Of a DNA stretch of 64,000 nucleotides, positions 8,948-16,839 are shown piece by piece. Origin of the DNA: Vannielia litorea (lineage in GTDB: Bacteria > Pseudomonadota > Alphaproteobacteria > Rhodobacterales > Rhodobacteraceae). The notes beneath the pieces are model-generated. The model saw only the letters and a program-made list of their open reading frames with translations, was not told where the DNA came from and searched no databases. The position numbers and the translations under genes were made by a program. The stretch covers positions 372,001 to 436,000 of the forward strand of contig NZ_JAHVJR010000001.1 in assembly GCF_019801175.1 (NCBI RefSeq). The letters run 5' to 3'. How positions within the stretch are numbered: the first letter of the stretch is position 1; the number at the start of each line of letters is the position of its first letter.

Positions 8948-9514
8948 ATGGACCAGATCGATCCCGACCATCACGACGGCACCTCCGACGCCACCCCCGG
9001 CGGGGTCGAGGCCAAGCGCCGGCCCGGCGAACTGGGCTTTGCCATCTTCCTCCTCGTGGCTTCCCTTGGCCTGCTGTGGAGCGCCTATGGCATCTCCGGC
9101 TTCGAGGCGCTCTCCGCGCCTGGCACCGTGCCGATGGCCACCACGGCGGTGATGGTGGTGACCGCGCTCATCGTGGTGATCAAGACCGCCCGCCTGCCGC
9201 GTATCAGCAGCGAGACCTTCTCGCGTGATATCCTGCCGGTGGTGGTGCTCGTCTTCGCGGCCTTCCTCGTGGCCTTCGGCGTGGCGCTGGAGCCGCTCGG
9301 CTTTCTGCCCACCGCCGCGCTCTTCCTGATCGCCGCCATCAAGATCCTCGCCCGCCGCTCGTGGCTCTGGACGCTGGCCGTCTCGCTCTGCTCGCTGGCG
9401 CTGATCTGGCTGATCTTCCGCATCGTCTTCACCGTGCTCATGCCCGCCGGCATCGTGCCCGAGGCCGAGTTCATCCAGTTCTTCCGCAACCTCTTCTCGG
9501 GAGCAGGCGAATGA
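8948..9514 (+). CDS. tctB: Tripartite tricarboxylate transporter small membrane subunit TctB
   Basis: A 188-residue membrane protein with four predicted hydrophobic segments (around residues 28-48, 60-80, 98-125 and 135-165), the standard TctB layout. GGGGAGGAGGCC gives a clear ribosome site. Its stop overlaps the tctA start as ATGA. The charged N-terminal tail (about 25 residues rich in Asp, His and Arg) is poorly conserved in the family. Confidence 0.87.
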   Translation: MDQIDPDHHDGTSDATPGGVEAKRRPGELGFAIFLLVASLGLLWSAYGISGFEALSAPGTVPMATTAVMVVTALIVVIKTARLPRISSETFSRDILPVVVLVFAAFLVAFGVALEPLGFLPTAALFLIAAIKILARRSWLWTLAVSLCSLALIWLIFRIVFTVLMPAGIVPEAEFIQFFRNLFSGAGE

Positions 9515-11019
9515 CCGCGCTGTGGGATTTTCTGACTGTCTTCACCCAGCCCCAGCTCCTGCTGCTGGTGGGTCTCGGCACATTCGCCGGGGTCTACGTG
9601 GGCGCCATTCCGGGCCTGTCAGTCACAATGGCGGTGTCGATCCTGATCTCCTTCACCTTCTCATGGGATGTCTACCCGGCGATCTCGCTGATGATCGGCA
9701 TCTACATGGGCGGGGTCTATGGCGGCTCCCGCACGGCGATCCTGCTCAACATCCCCGGCGCGCCCTCGGCCATCGCCACCGCGCTCGATGGCTACCCGCT
9801 GGCCAAACGCGGCGAGGCGGGGCAGGCGATTGGCGTGACCACGGTGATGAGCTTCATCGGCGGCTTCGTCGGCATCGGCGTGCTGGCCCTTGCCGCGCCG
9901 CTGGTCTCTGACTTTGCCCTGCGCTTCCAGCCGCGCGACTACATGCTGCTGGCGGTCCTCGGCATCCTGCTGGTCGGCTCGCTCTCGCAGGGCAGCCTCG
10001 TGAAAGGCATCTTCGCCGGTGCGCTCGGCATCGCCATCGGCGCCGTGGGGCGTGACCCGCTCACCTTCACCGAGCGCTTCACCTTCGATCTGCAGATCAT
10101 GACCAGCGGCGTCAGCTTCATCGCCGTCATGATCGGCATGTTCGGCGTGTCCGAGGCGCTGCTGCAACTCCACCACGTCGACAAGGACGCGGTGCGCCAG
10201 AAGATCACCCGCATCGTCCCGTCGCTGTCGACCGTGCGCAAGCACCTGCCGCTCAGCCTGCAAACTTCCACCATCGGCGTGGTGATCGGCGCGCTCCCCG
10301 GCACCGGCGGCGACATTGCCGCGCTCATGGCCTACGACCACGCCAAGCGGGTCACCAAGAACCCCGAGCGCGCGTTCGGCGATGGCGCGATGGAGGGGCT
10401 GGTGGCGCCCGAAACCGCCAATAACGCCGCCGTCGGCGGGGCCTTCATCCCGATGATGACCCTCGGCATCCCCGGCGACGCGGTGACCGCCATCATGATC
10501 GGCGCGCTCTTCATCCACGGCCTCAACCCGGGCCCGATGCTGATGATCGACCAGCCAGACATGTTCTGGTTCATCGTCGGCGCGCTGGTCACCGCCAACA
10601 TCTTCATGTTGATCTTCGGCCTCACCGGCATCCGGCTCTTCACCAAGATCGTCGAGATGCCCCGCTCGGTGCTGATCCCGCTGATCATGCTGCTCTCCAT
10701 CGTCGGCGCCTACGCGGTGAACAACTCGCTGACGGATGTCTACTGGATGCTCGGCTTCGGCGTCTTCGGCTACTTCATGCGCCACTACGGCTACCCGCTC
10801 GGCCCGGTGATCCTCGGCGTGATCCTGTCGCGCCTGCTCGATGACAACTGGCGCCGCGCCATCATCTCGGAGCGCGAGGATTTCTGGCGCTTCATGGGCG
10901 GCGTGGTGTCATCGCCGCTTTCGCTGACGCTGCTCATCGCCGTCATCCTGATTTTCGTGTCGCAAACCCCGCTCTGGAGCCGGGGCAAGGCACGCCTCTT
11001 CCGCAAGAAGGAAAGCTGA
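9511..11019 (+). CDS. tctA: Tripartite tricarboxylate transporter large permease TctA
   Basis: A 502-residue polytopic permease. Signature regions of TctA are present: GVYVGAIPGLSVTMAVSI near residue 30, GSRTAILLNIPGAPSAIATA near 75, and the second half-repeat GALPGTGGDIAALMAYD plus TLGIPGDAVTAIMIGAL. The start is set by the 4-bp overlap with tctB. With TctB and TctC it forms a secondary, ion-driven high-affinity carboxylate importer in the inner membrane. Confidence 0.93.
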   Translation: MTALWDFLTVFTQPQLLLLVGLGTFAGVYVGAIPGLSVTMAVSILISFTFSWDVYPAISLMIGIYMGGVYGGSRTAILLNIPGAPSAIATALDGYPLAKRGEAGQAIGVTTVMSFIGGFVGIGVLALAAPLVSDFALRFQPRDYMLLAVLGILLVGSLSQGSLVKGIFAGALGIAIGAVGRDPLTFTERFTFDLQIMTSGVSFIAVMIGMFGVSEALLQLHHVDKDAVRQKITRIVPSLSTVRKHLPLSLQTSTIGVVIGALPGTGGDIAALMAYDHAKRVTKNPERAFGDGAMEGLVAPETANNAAVGGAFIPMMTLGIPGDAVTAIMIGALFIHGLNPGPMLMIDQPDMFWFIVGALVTANIFMLIFGLTGIRLFTKIVEMPRSVLIPLIMLLSIVGAYAVNNSLTDVYWMLGFGVFGYFMRHYGYPLGPVILGVILSRLLDDNWRRAIISEREDFWRFMGGVVSSPLSLTLLIAVILIFVSQTPLWSRGKARLFRKKES

Positions 11020-11022
11020 CCG

Positions 11023-11862
11023 ATGCCGGATCTGCTTCTCGGCCTCATCGGCGACAATATCGCCTCCTCCTCCTCCCCCCGCCTGCACCGGCTCGCCGGG
11101 GCGCAGAACGGCATGGAGGTCCAGTATGACAGCCTGATCCCGCCCGCGCTTGGGGAGGATTTTGACACCATCTTCGCCCGCTGCGCCCGCGATGGCTATC
11201 GCGGGGTGAACGTGACCTACCCCTACAAGGAATATGTCGCGCGGAAGGTCAAGGTATCCGACCCGCTGGTTGCCGCCATCGGTGCCGTCAACACCGTGCT
11301 CTTCGCGCCAAGCGGCCCGACCGGCTGGAACACCGATTACACCGGCTTCATGGCCGCCTACCGCGCCGCACGCGGCGAGGCGGGGCCGGGCAAGGTCTGC
11401 CTCGTGGGCACCGGCGGCGTGGGCCGCGCGCTGGCCTTCGCCCTCGTCGCGCTGGAGGCCGCCGAGCTGCGCCTCGTCGATCGTGACACCGCCAAGGCCG
11501 AGGCTCTCGCTGAAGAACTCCGCGCCGCCTCCCGCGGGACTGAAGTGGTGACCGGCACCGAGGTCGACGCGCTCGCTGCCGGAGCCACCGGCCTCGTCAA
11601 CGCCACCCCCGTCGGCATGGTCGGCCACGACGGCACCGCCATCCCCGCCCGCTGCCTGCCCGGCGCCGAATGGGCCTTCGACGCCGTCTACACCCCGCTC
11701 GACACCCGTTTCCTGCAAGACGCCGAAGCCGCCGGCCTCTCCATCATCTCCGGCTTCGAGTTATTCTTCTGGCAAGGCGTCCACGCCTGGGCCCACTTCT
11801 CCGGCAAACCCCTCGACGAACCGTCGCTCTATACCGCGCTGCGCAACAAAACACCCGCCTGA
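11023..11862 (+). CDS. Shikimate/quinate dehydrogenase (AroE family), probably NAD-dependent and catabolic
   Basis: A 279-residue AroE-family enzyme. Substrate-binding motifs are present: SSSSPRLH (residues 15-22), NVTYPYKE with catalytic Lys69, and NTDYTGF with catalytic Asp105. The nucleotide motif is GTGGVGRALAFAL. The second strand ends in LVDRDTAKA (Asp153), not in the Asn-Arg-Thr type motif of NADP-dependent biosynthetic AroE. An acidic residue here is the pattern of NAD-dependent quinate/shikimate dehydrogenases. It starts 4 bp after tctA, so it is in the transporter operon. A catabolic role on quinate or shikimate is therefore more likely than aromatic amino acid synthesis. Confidence 0.78.
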   Translation: MPDLLLGLIGDNIASSSSPRLHRLAGAQNGMEVQYDSLIPPALGEDFDTIFARCARDGYRGVNVTYPYKEYVARKVKVSDPLVAAIGAVNTVLFAPSGPTGWNTDYTGFMAAYRAARGEAGPGKVCLVGTGGVGRALAFALVALEAAELRLVDRDTAKAEALAEELRAASRGTEVVTGTEVDALAAGATGLVNATPVGMVGHDGTAIPARCLPGAEWAFDAVYTPLDTRFLQDAEAAGLSIISGFELFFWQGVHAWAHFSGKPLDEPSLYTALRNKTPA

Positions 11863-11897
11863 CCCGGCGGCCTGCTTCGCTTGTGCTGAAAGGGAGG

Positions 11898-11942
11898 TTG
11901 GAGGCGAGTACCGGAATCGAACCAGTGTACACGGATTTGCAA
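11898..11942. repeat. Left attachment site (attL), partial tRNA-Cys copy
   Basis: 45 bp identical to 17897-17941 except for A at 11924 versus G at 17923. It holds the tRNA-Cys sequence from the anticodon loop to the encoded CCA end, on the minus strand, but no 5' half, so it is an att scar and not a tRNA gene. Confidence 0.9.
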
Positions 11943-11975
11943 GAGTGGGTAAATTACTGATAACGTGCGGAAAAG

Positions 11976-12026
11976 TGTTTAGACAAGCCACTCGAAACGC
12001 GCGAACGTTTCGCGAATGTTTAGACA
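11976..12026. repeat. Left integrase arm-type sites (two TGTTTAGACA repeats)
   Basis: TGTTTAGACA occurs at 11976-11985 and at 12017-12026, just inside attL. The same word (TGTTTAGAC) occurs twice at the other end of the element next to attR. Paired short repeats inside both ends are typical of arm-type integrase or excisionase sites. Confidence 0.55.
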
Positions 12027-12110
12027 GGCTACACCATCACGCTGAAGGCGGGGTTTTTGCTTTCAGTCGGCCTACCAGACCTACTAGAACCTGTGAGCAT
12101 CGTGGGCTTC

Positions 12111-12644
12111 ATGCCCAAAACGCTCATAGGGAAGAAACTTTTGATCAACAACGTTGCGCCGCTGGGCGGCAAGATAATCGGCAAAGCTGCCAGTCCTGAA
12201 GCTGCGTGGTGGCTTTGCTGGCGCTACGGCCTCCAACCGCATCCGCTCAAGGAAAACGGTGTGGTCGATCTGTTGGATTCTGGTGACGGTACCAAGTGTT
12301 GGGCGGTCCAATGTGAATACACGGATTATCCGTACGATAGAGCTGCATTTGAAAATCGCAGACGCGATAATCTTGCAGAGCTGGACAACGGTCTTCCGGC
12401 TTGGCCTGTCGCCGATGAAAACGGGATAGCATTCAGTACCTTCAAAGCCCGCCTCAAGCGTGGATGGTCAGGGGAGCGAGCTGCAACCGAGAGCACCCGC
12501 GATATTGAACACAATCCGAATGACGAGTGGGAAGTCGAGGCCTTAAAGAACGGCTTGTCCGTTCGCGCATACCGCGCACGTGTGCGTGCTGGATGTCCTG
12601 AGAGTATCGCCGCAACCATGGGTTTGAGTTGGCGAAATTGGTGA
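12111..12644 (+). CDS. Unknown island protein with two NUMOD/HTH-like modules
   Basis: A 177-residue basic protein of unknown function. It contains two related 23-residue modules 43 residues apart: NGIAFSTFKARLKRGWSGER (from residue 104) and NGLSVRAYRARVRAGCPESI (from 147), each followed by an Ala-Ala-Thr. This pattern resembles the small DNA-binding modules that accompany HNH homing endonucleases and phage proteins. No nuclease motif is visible, so it may be a regulator or a nuclease remnant. The start is uncertain: ATG 12111 is used, while GTG 12093 or TTG 12057 would extend it by up to 18 residues. No strong ribosome site supports any of them. It is the first gene inside attL. Confidence 0.6.
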   Translation: MPKTLIGKKLLINNVAPLGGKIIGKAASPEAAWWLCWRYGLQPHPLKENGVVDLLDSGDGTKCWAVQCEYTDYPYDRAAFENRRRDNLAELDNGLPAWPVADENGIAFSTFKARLKRGWSGERAATESTRDIEHNPNDEWEVEALKNGLSVRAYRARVRAGCPESIAATMGLSWRNW

Positions 12645-12799
12645 CAGTGCCGCCGTGAAGGTTTGCAGGCGGCTGGAAGCTGTCGCTCGTTGGGGAAACT
12701 GTCGCGGCAGTGCGGCTCCGCAGAAGCGGACCTTGAAAGTCTACACCCTTTAATCGAACGAAGAGATGCATATCTCTCATCCAAACGGAGAGAACACCC

Positions 12800-13159
12800 A
12801 TGGCACTCACGATGAACATGGACGCAAGGAAGGCCGAATTGCTGTTGCGGGCGGCATTGCTGGATGATGCAAGCAACGTGGGAGAGAGGCTGGCTGCTTT
12901 GAGCGCTGACATCAAGGTCGATGATGACGGCGACGCATGGATAACGTTGGACATGGACCTCTGGCCCGAAGACAAGGAGTCGCCTGAGGCCGAGGCTATT
13001 GCAGAAATGCTATGGTTAGAAATCGACTGGTCGGTGACCGATGGAACCTTTCCGTTCGCCTGGCCCGATCTCAGCGCGCATTCCGACAAAACGACGACCT
13101 ACTTCAAGATGGTGCTGGACGCATACGGCGGCCAGATGCCTGACAAGGGCACAGAGTAA
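12800..13159 (+). CDS. Small acidic hypothetical island protein
   Basis: A 119-residue acidic protein, rich in Asp and Glu, with several Trp residues in the middle (DAWITLDMDLWPEDKE, MLWLEIDWS). I do not recognise a family. The start is supported by GGAGAG 7-8 bases upstream of the ATG. It is convergent with the DUF4062 gene, 128 bp away, and shares the island with it. Possible roles (regulator, inhibitor, partner of the large protein) are speculation. Confidence 0.6.
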   Translation: MALTMNMDARKAELLLRAALLDDASNVGERLAALSADIKVDDDGDAWITLDMDLWPEDKESPEAEAIAEMLWLEIDWSVTDGTFPFAWPDLSAHSDKTTTYFKMVLDAYGGQMPDKGTE

Positions 13160-13287
13160 GCGAAGCCCTGAGCAGACATGGGACTAAGCATCGTCTTGCT
13201 GCAATGCAGCCCATAAAAACTGTAGAGTGAACTTTCGCTTTCACGGTTGGGAAATCGCCACCAGCCAAGAAAGCGAGATTGTTGAGC

Positions 13288-15783
13288 TTAGAAGCGCCTA
13301 GACAATTCGCGTATAGCTACTGACTTAGCCATCGTGCTTGGCAAGGCCGCGCCGAGGTCGAGCCAGTGAATGCTGTTGTAGAAACGATGCTCCTCGCTGT
13401 CCGTGTATTGATCAAGTAGGGAAGTTGTTCTCGACTTGGTCAATGACTGTACGCACCGCAGGGCGAAAACTATTCGGCTCTCGTCATGACTTCTTTTTAA
13501 CTCCCGTAAAAGGATATCATCGCTTAAGCTCTTGAACGCTTTTTGGGGCATTTCAGCTAGAAGATATTTTCTAATCTGGTTATCCAAATCTAAATCAAGC
13601 ATATCTGAAATGCGTAACTTTCCCAAAGAGTAGATAGCATTGGCTTTTTGCTTTGTTATTTCTTCTTGACTGAAAAAGAAGAGACCTGTGCGATCAGATG
13701 GCTGGTTGCCGAGATTCTTGATACGATCAATATCTTGCCACTCTCCAAACTTTGACAAATACCTGAGAGTGCTTTCATTGGCGTCCACTTCAAATTGGTC
13801 AATTGTCGTGCGGATCAGTTCAAGATCTTCACGTATCATTAAATTACAGAGAGCCGCGATTGTGGCGTTACAAAGCATTTTTCGATGGAATGGTCCAAGC
13901 TTCTCGCTTTCTAAGACTACTTTGTCGCTAACTCCGTATGCTAGTTTAGCTTCCTCAATTTTCCTCTCAAAGTGTCCATTGAAACCATCGGAAAGGTGGG
14001 TCCGCATTTCATCCTGCATGGATGCGCCAAACTTGTTATAAAGAGCCGATAGCTCTCGATCCACGAACAAGAGTGGGCCGTCTACCCTATCGCGCAACTC
14101 ACTCATCGTAAGTTCTGAAAGCCTGTTCGAGCGGTAGGCCTCAAAAAACCTAGTGTCGTTTTGCATGCTTCTGAGCAGCCCAACCCCGAAATCGCTTTTC
14201 TTAACCGTCAGAACAGACTTCAGTGTTTCCTCGTTTAGTGGATGCCCCAAACGTGCCAGGACTTCTGATCCGGTAAGGCGGACTTCGTGGCTCGAATCCG
14301 TCAACATTGCCTGAGCGTCTTCACGCGTTAGCTCGTTCCGCATTGATAGTAGCTTGGCTGCCCGGAGCCGCACCGGATCAGGTTTAGCCGTTAGGCACTC
14401 TTTGAGAATTTCTGAGGAAAGCGACTGTGGACTCGAAAAAAGATCGTCGGTTATTCGGTCGTCAAGTTTGTCAACATTTCGGTCACATAGCCGCCTTAGC
14501 GCATCGTTGGCGCTAAATTTTGAAATAATGCCAACAATGGCACCCTCAACCTTGTTCTTGCGATGTGGTGAACAACCAGAAGAGGCTGTCTCGATGAACG
14601 AAATGTCTTCACTTTGACCGTTGGCCGCGAGGAAGCTCACAGCCGCGTCAAATACTCGACTGTCCGTGTCTTCGTCAAACCAAGTGGTCAGCACGCCATC
14701 CTTGTTGAAATAGCCATCGTGGGTCGGGATAGCTTGGTCAAGCAGCTCTAGGATGCGGATTGCATTCCTTTTCTCGGCATCGGTTCCGACCGTTGCGAGG
14801 ATTCTAAGGCGGTAATAGGTGTCGTCGCCGACTAGGTGCTGCGCAACCCAATGCCAAAGCGGCACATTTTGGTGCTCAAATCCAAAAACTCCACAGTCAA
14901 GCAGCGCTTGAATCTCTTGATCGGAGAGCGGATCATTTCGCATGTGCTGAAAGATTAAGTTGGCATCATGATTCCCTAGATAGCTATCGTCATTTCCCGA
15001 TCTTGAAATGGCATTACCAATGAGCCGAAGGCGAGCCACCTCTTGTGGAGATGTGCCTCCCCATGAATGGGGCCGTTGAACTATTTCTGACAAGAATTCT
15101 CTAGCTCTATCTTCAATTAACCACTCATCTTGGCTAGCCGAATCTAATATTGAATCATTGTGGCCAGATTCCTTTTTTGATTTGGTGCTTTGCTGAATTT
15201 GTGGCGAGAGAATGTCAGTTTCTTGCCATCCAATTTCTTCCAACTTATCTCGGATGACAGCCTTGAACTCCGAAATATCATAAAACAGCTTAAAGAATAC
15301 CTTCTTCTCATCGATACATTTTTGCCGAAAGTCGAGAACTTTCTTGATCTCTTCTCCCGGCTCCATGCCGCTCGGAACCTCGACTTCCTTGAAGTAGATC
15401 GCCATGTCTCTCATGTGTCCATCTTCAATGCGGGCCTTGGACCTCTCATACTCCTCTTCAAATCCTGACGTGTAGCCGGAAGGATCATTGCTTGGTTGTG
15501 AACCCCACTTGTTCCAAAGAACGCCAATGAAGTAGTCACATCGATCAAGGTCTTCGTTTATTTTGCTTTGAGGTCGCACATACCCGGGAACAGCATTTTC
15601 CCATCCCAATAGTTTGAAATGGCAACCCCACCTTTCGGAATGGCTCCTGTTTACGCTTTCGACGACTTCATGAGCAGCGCGACGCTCTTGATCCAAGCCG
15701 CCGGGAGAGCCAATGAATACACGAACTATCTTTAGACTGTCTGACAAAACCGATACCTCGCTATCAAGTCTACCACTCAGCAT
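13288..15783 (-). CDS. DUF4062 domain plus alpha-solenoid (HEAT-like) protein, candidate defence effector/sensor
   Basis: An 831-residue protein. Residues ~18-185 match the DUF4062 pattern: KIVRVFIGSPGGLDQERRAA, then LLGWENAVPGYVRPQSKINE, CDYFIGVLWNKWGS and SGFEEEYERS. DUF4062 is a Rossmann-like domain found mainly at the N-terminus of STAND/NLR-like and other suspected immune proteins. The rest is almost all helical, with HEAT-like repeats clearest at ~320-350 and 465-515 (DPVRLRAAKLLSM, then HEVRLTGSEVLARLG). No Walker A or B motif is visible, so the usual NTPase module is missing. A TTG at 15747 with GAGGT 7 bases upstream may be the true start (819 aa). Composition is much more AT-rich than the host genome. 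It is the dominant cargo of the island. Confidence 0.82.
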   Translation of the reverse strand: MLSGRLDSEVSVLSDSLKIVRVFIGSPGGLDQERRAAHEVVESVNRSHSERWGCHFKLLGWENAVPGYVRPQSKINEDLDRCDYFIGVLWNKWGSQPSNDPSGYTSGFEEEYERSKARIEDGHMRDMAIYFKEVEVPSGMEPGEEIKKVLDFRQKCIDEKKVFFKLFYDISEFKAVIRDKLEEIGWQETDILSPQIQQSTKSKKESGHNDSILDSASQDEWLIEDRAREFLSEIVQRPHSWGGTSPQEVARLRLIGNAISRSGNDDSYLGNHDANLIFQHMRNDPLSDQEIQALLDCGVFGFEHQNVPLWHWVAQHLVGDDTYYRLRILATVGTDAEKRNAIRILELLDQAIPTHDGYFNKDGVLTTWFDEDTDSRVFDAAVSFLAANGQSEDISFIETASSGCSPHRKNKVEGAIVGIISKFSANDALRRLCDRNVDKLDDRITDDLFSSPQSLSSEILKECLTAKPDPVRLRAAKLLSMRNELTREDAQAMLTDSSHEVRLTGSEVLARLGHPLNEETLKSVLTVKKSDFGVGLLRSMQNDTRFFEAYRSNRLSELTMSELRDRVDGPLLFVDRELSALYNKFGASMQDEMRTHLSDGFNGHFERKIEEAKLAYGVSDKVVLESEKLGPFHRKMLCNATIAALCNLMIREDLELIRTTIDQFEVDANESTLRYLSKFGEWQDIDRIKNLGNQPSDRTGLFFFSQEEITKQKANAIYSLGKLRISDMLDLDLDNQIRKYLLAEMPQKAFKSLSDDILLRELKRSHDESRIVFALRCVQSLTKSRTTSLLDQYTDSEEHRFYNSIHWLDLGAALPSTMAKSVAIRELSRRF

Positions 15784-16192
15784 AGGTCCGGCGCTGGGTA
15801 CTTGCTAGGGACATCGTAGTGGCTGCCGGACAGTTAGAATGCCAAGCAAAGAACGGTGAATTAGAAGGCTCGAACAACTCGCAGGGCCAGCTTTAGAGCT
15901 GGGCGCCTATTGTCCAAGCGTATGCAGCCCAAGACGGCTCTCCGCCCGAGCTGTCGATTGTTCAGCGAGCTTACTGTGGCTTTGGATGGAGCGAATACTC
16001 CTTGCCGCCAGTGTCTTAAGATCAGTCCGTCTGCGCCAGAGCAGCCCGTAAAGACGCGAGAGGCGTTTAGATCAATCCGACCGGAGCTTTCGAGTGGGTG
16101 GGTGGCCGACAGGGGTGGCGTGGCGCTCAGGGGCGAATTTTCCGGGCCTCTGGGAAGTAACACGACCCGTTGGGCTTTTGGGGCTGCCGCTA

Positions 16193-16237
16193 GCCTCCTT
16201 CCCCCGCAGACTTCATTTATCGAAGGGGGGAGGAGGC
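16193..16237. repeat. Long hairpin inside island
   Basis: Left arm GCCTCCTTCCCCC pairs with right arm GGGGGGAGGAGGC with one bulge. An inner CTTC/GAAG pairing extends the stem across an asymmetric loop. No T tract follows on the plus strand, so it may be part of a structured RNA and not a simple terminator. Confidence 0.55.
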
Positions 16238-16296
16238 GGGCCATTGGCGGGCGCTGATCGCAGGTTAGCTGCAACCCGTCATGGACAGCCTCGGTA

Positions 16297-16325
16297 GCGC
16301 GTGCGTGGAGTTCCCACGCGCGCGC
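16297..16325. repeat. GC hairpin inside island
   Basis: GCGCGTGCGTGG and CCACGCGCGCGC form a 12-bp stem with one G-T wobble around a 5-base loop. It is followed by an alternating CGCGCGCG tract that can compete for pairing. Confidence 0.5.
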
Positions 16326-16351
16326 GTAGACGCGCGCGCCTCTCGTTCCTG

Positions 16352-16508
16352 TATGCATTTAGTGACACAACCCACCAAGTTGTCTCCGGCGGTTTTTGGG
16401 CCAAAGCTCGCGTCAAGCAGTAAGGGGCAAAGCTGGCCACGCGAGGTGATTTTTCGAGCTCAATTGTTATAATAATGTCACATTGCCTCTATGCAGTTAG
16501 TGACACAA
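16352..16508 (+). promoter_or_regulatory. Promoter region of the int operon with paired 19-bp direct repeats
   Basis: TATGCATTTAGTGACACAA (16352-16370) is repeated as TATGCAGTTAGTGACACAA (16490-16508) with one mismatch. Between them lies TATAAT (16468-16473), followed by TGTCAC, an inverted echo of the GTGACA in the repeat. The second copy would overlap the transcription start of the small-ORF/int unit. The layout fits an operator pair for an element-encoded repressor or an excisionase. No good -35 box is evident. Confidence 0.5.
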
Positions 16509-16665
16509 AATTGGTGGCTCAAGATTTTTGTTCTGGCCGATCGTTGCCTCCGATTCGGGGTGTGCCTAGACTCTTCCTATCGCCTGTTTGCATGGGCGTT
16601 AACTGCACATTCAGCCAGCATGGATGCGCGAACAGAAGGAAGAGGCGAACCCCGAGGAGCGAGCA

Positions 16666-16839
16666 ATGGCAAGGATGAAGATCGAGCAAAAAGCTCTGGA
16701 CCTCCTCAATGCTTTTGAACGCGCCGGAAAGACGGTGGGGCGTGTCACCATAGAGGGCCGAAGGATCGAACTTGTTCTTTCTCGGCCCAAAGAAGGCGAC
16801 GAATTTGAGGGGATAGATATGCGTCATGGCAAAGCGTGA
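16666..16839 (+). CDS. Small protein translationally coupled to integrase
   Basis: A 57-residue protein starting MARMKIEQKALDLLNAFERA. The start is set by GAGGAG 5 bases upstream of the ATG. The stop lies 14 bp inside the integrase gene, so the two are translationally coupled. A helix is followed by a short beta-rich part (VGRVTIEGRRIELVLSRP). Similar small proteins often precede integrases in alphaproteobacterial elements. A recombination directionality factor is possible but unproven. Confidence 0.65.
   Translation: MARMKIEQKALDLLNAFERAGKTVGRVTIEGRRIELVLSRPKEGDEFEGIDMRHGKA

Larger units (their letters stand above)
15784..16665. other. 882-bp non-coding stretch of the island, structured and repeat-bearing
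   Basis: No convincing gene is seen. Frames open in this interval have no ribosome sites or recognisable protein features. It is GC-richer than the neighbouring DUF4062 gene and contains two strong hairpins (16193-16237 and 16297-16325), a 19-bp direct repeat pair, and a TATAAT box upstream of the int operon. It likely includes the promoter of the DUF4062 gene at its left end, and possibly a small RNA. Confidence 0.5.

Noticed and set aside
11898..11942. Second tRNA-Cys gene
   Set aside because: Only the 3' half (anticodon loop to CCA) is present; the D-arm and 5' acceptor strand are missing, so it is the att scar.
13288..15783. STAND NTPase (Avs/NLR-type) reading of the DUF4062 protein
   Set aside because: No Walker A (GxxxxGK[ST]) or Walker B motif can be found after the DUF4062 domain; the rest is helical repeat.
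15861..16358. 165-codon minus-strand frame in the island non-coding stretch
   Set aside because: No ribosome site, no recognisable motif, Arg/Leu/Ala-biased low-complexity composition, and it runs through strong hairpins.
15784..16665. Retron or reverse-transcriptase-linked non-coding RNA
   Set aside because: No reverse transcriptase gene (YxDD motif) anywhere in the island.
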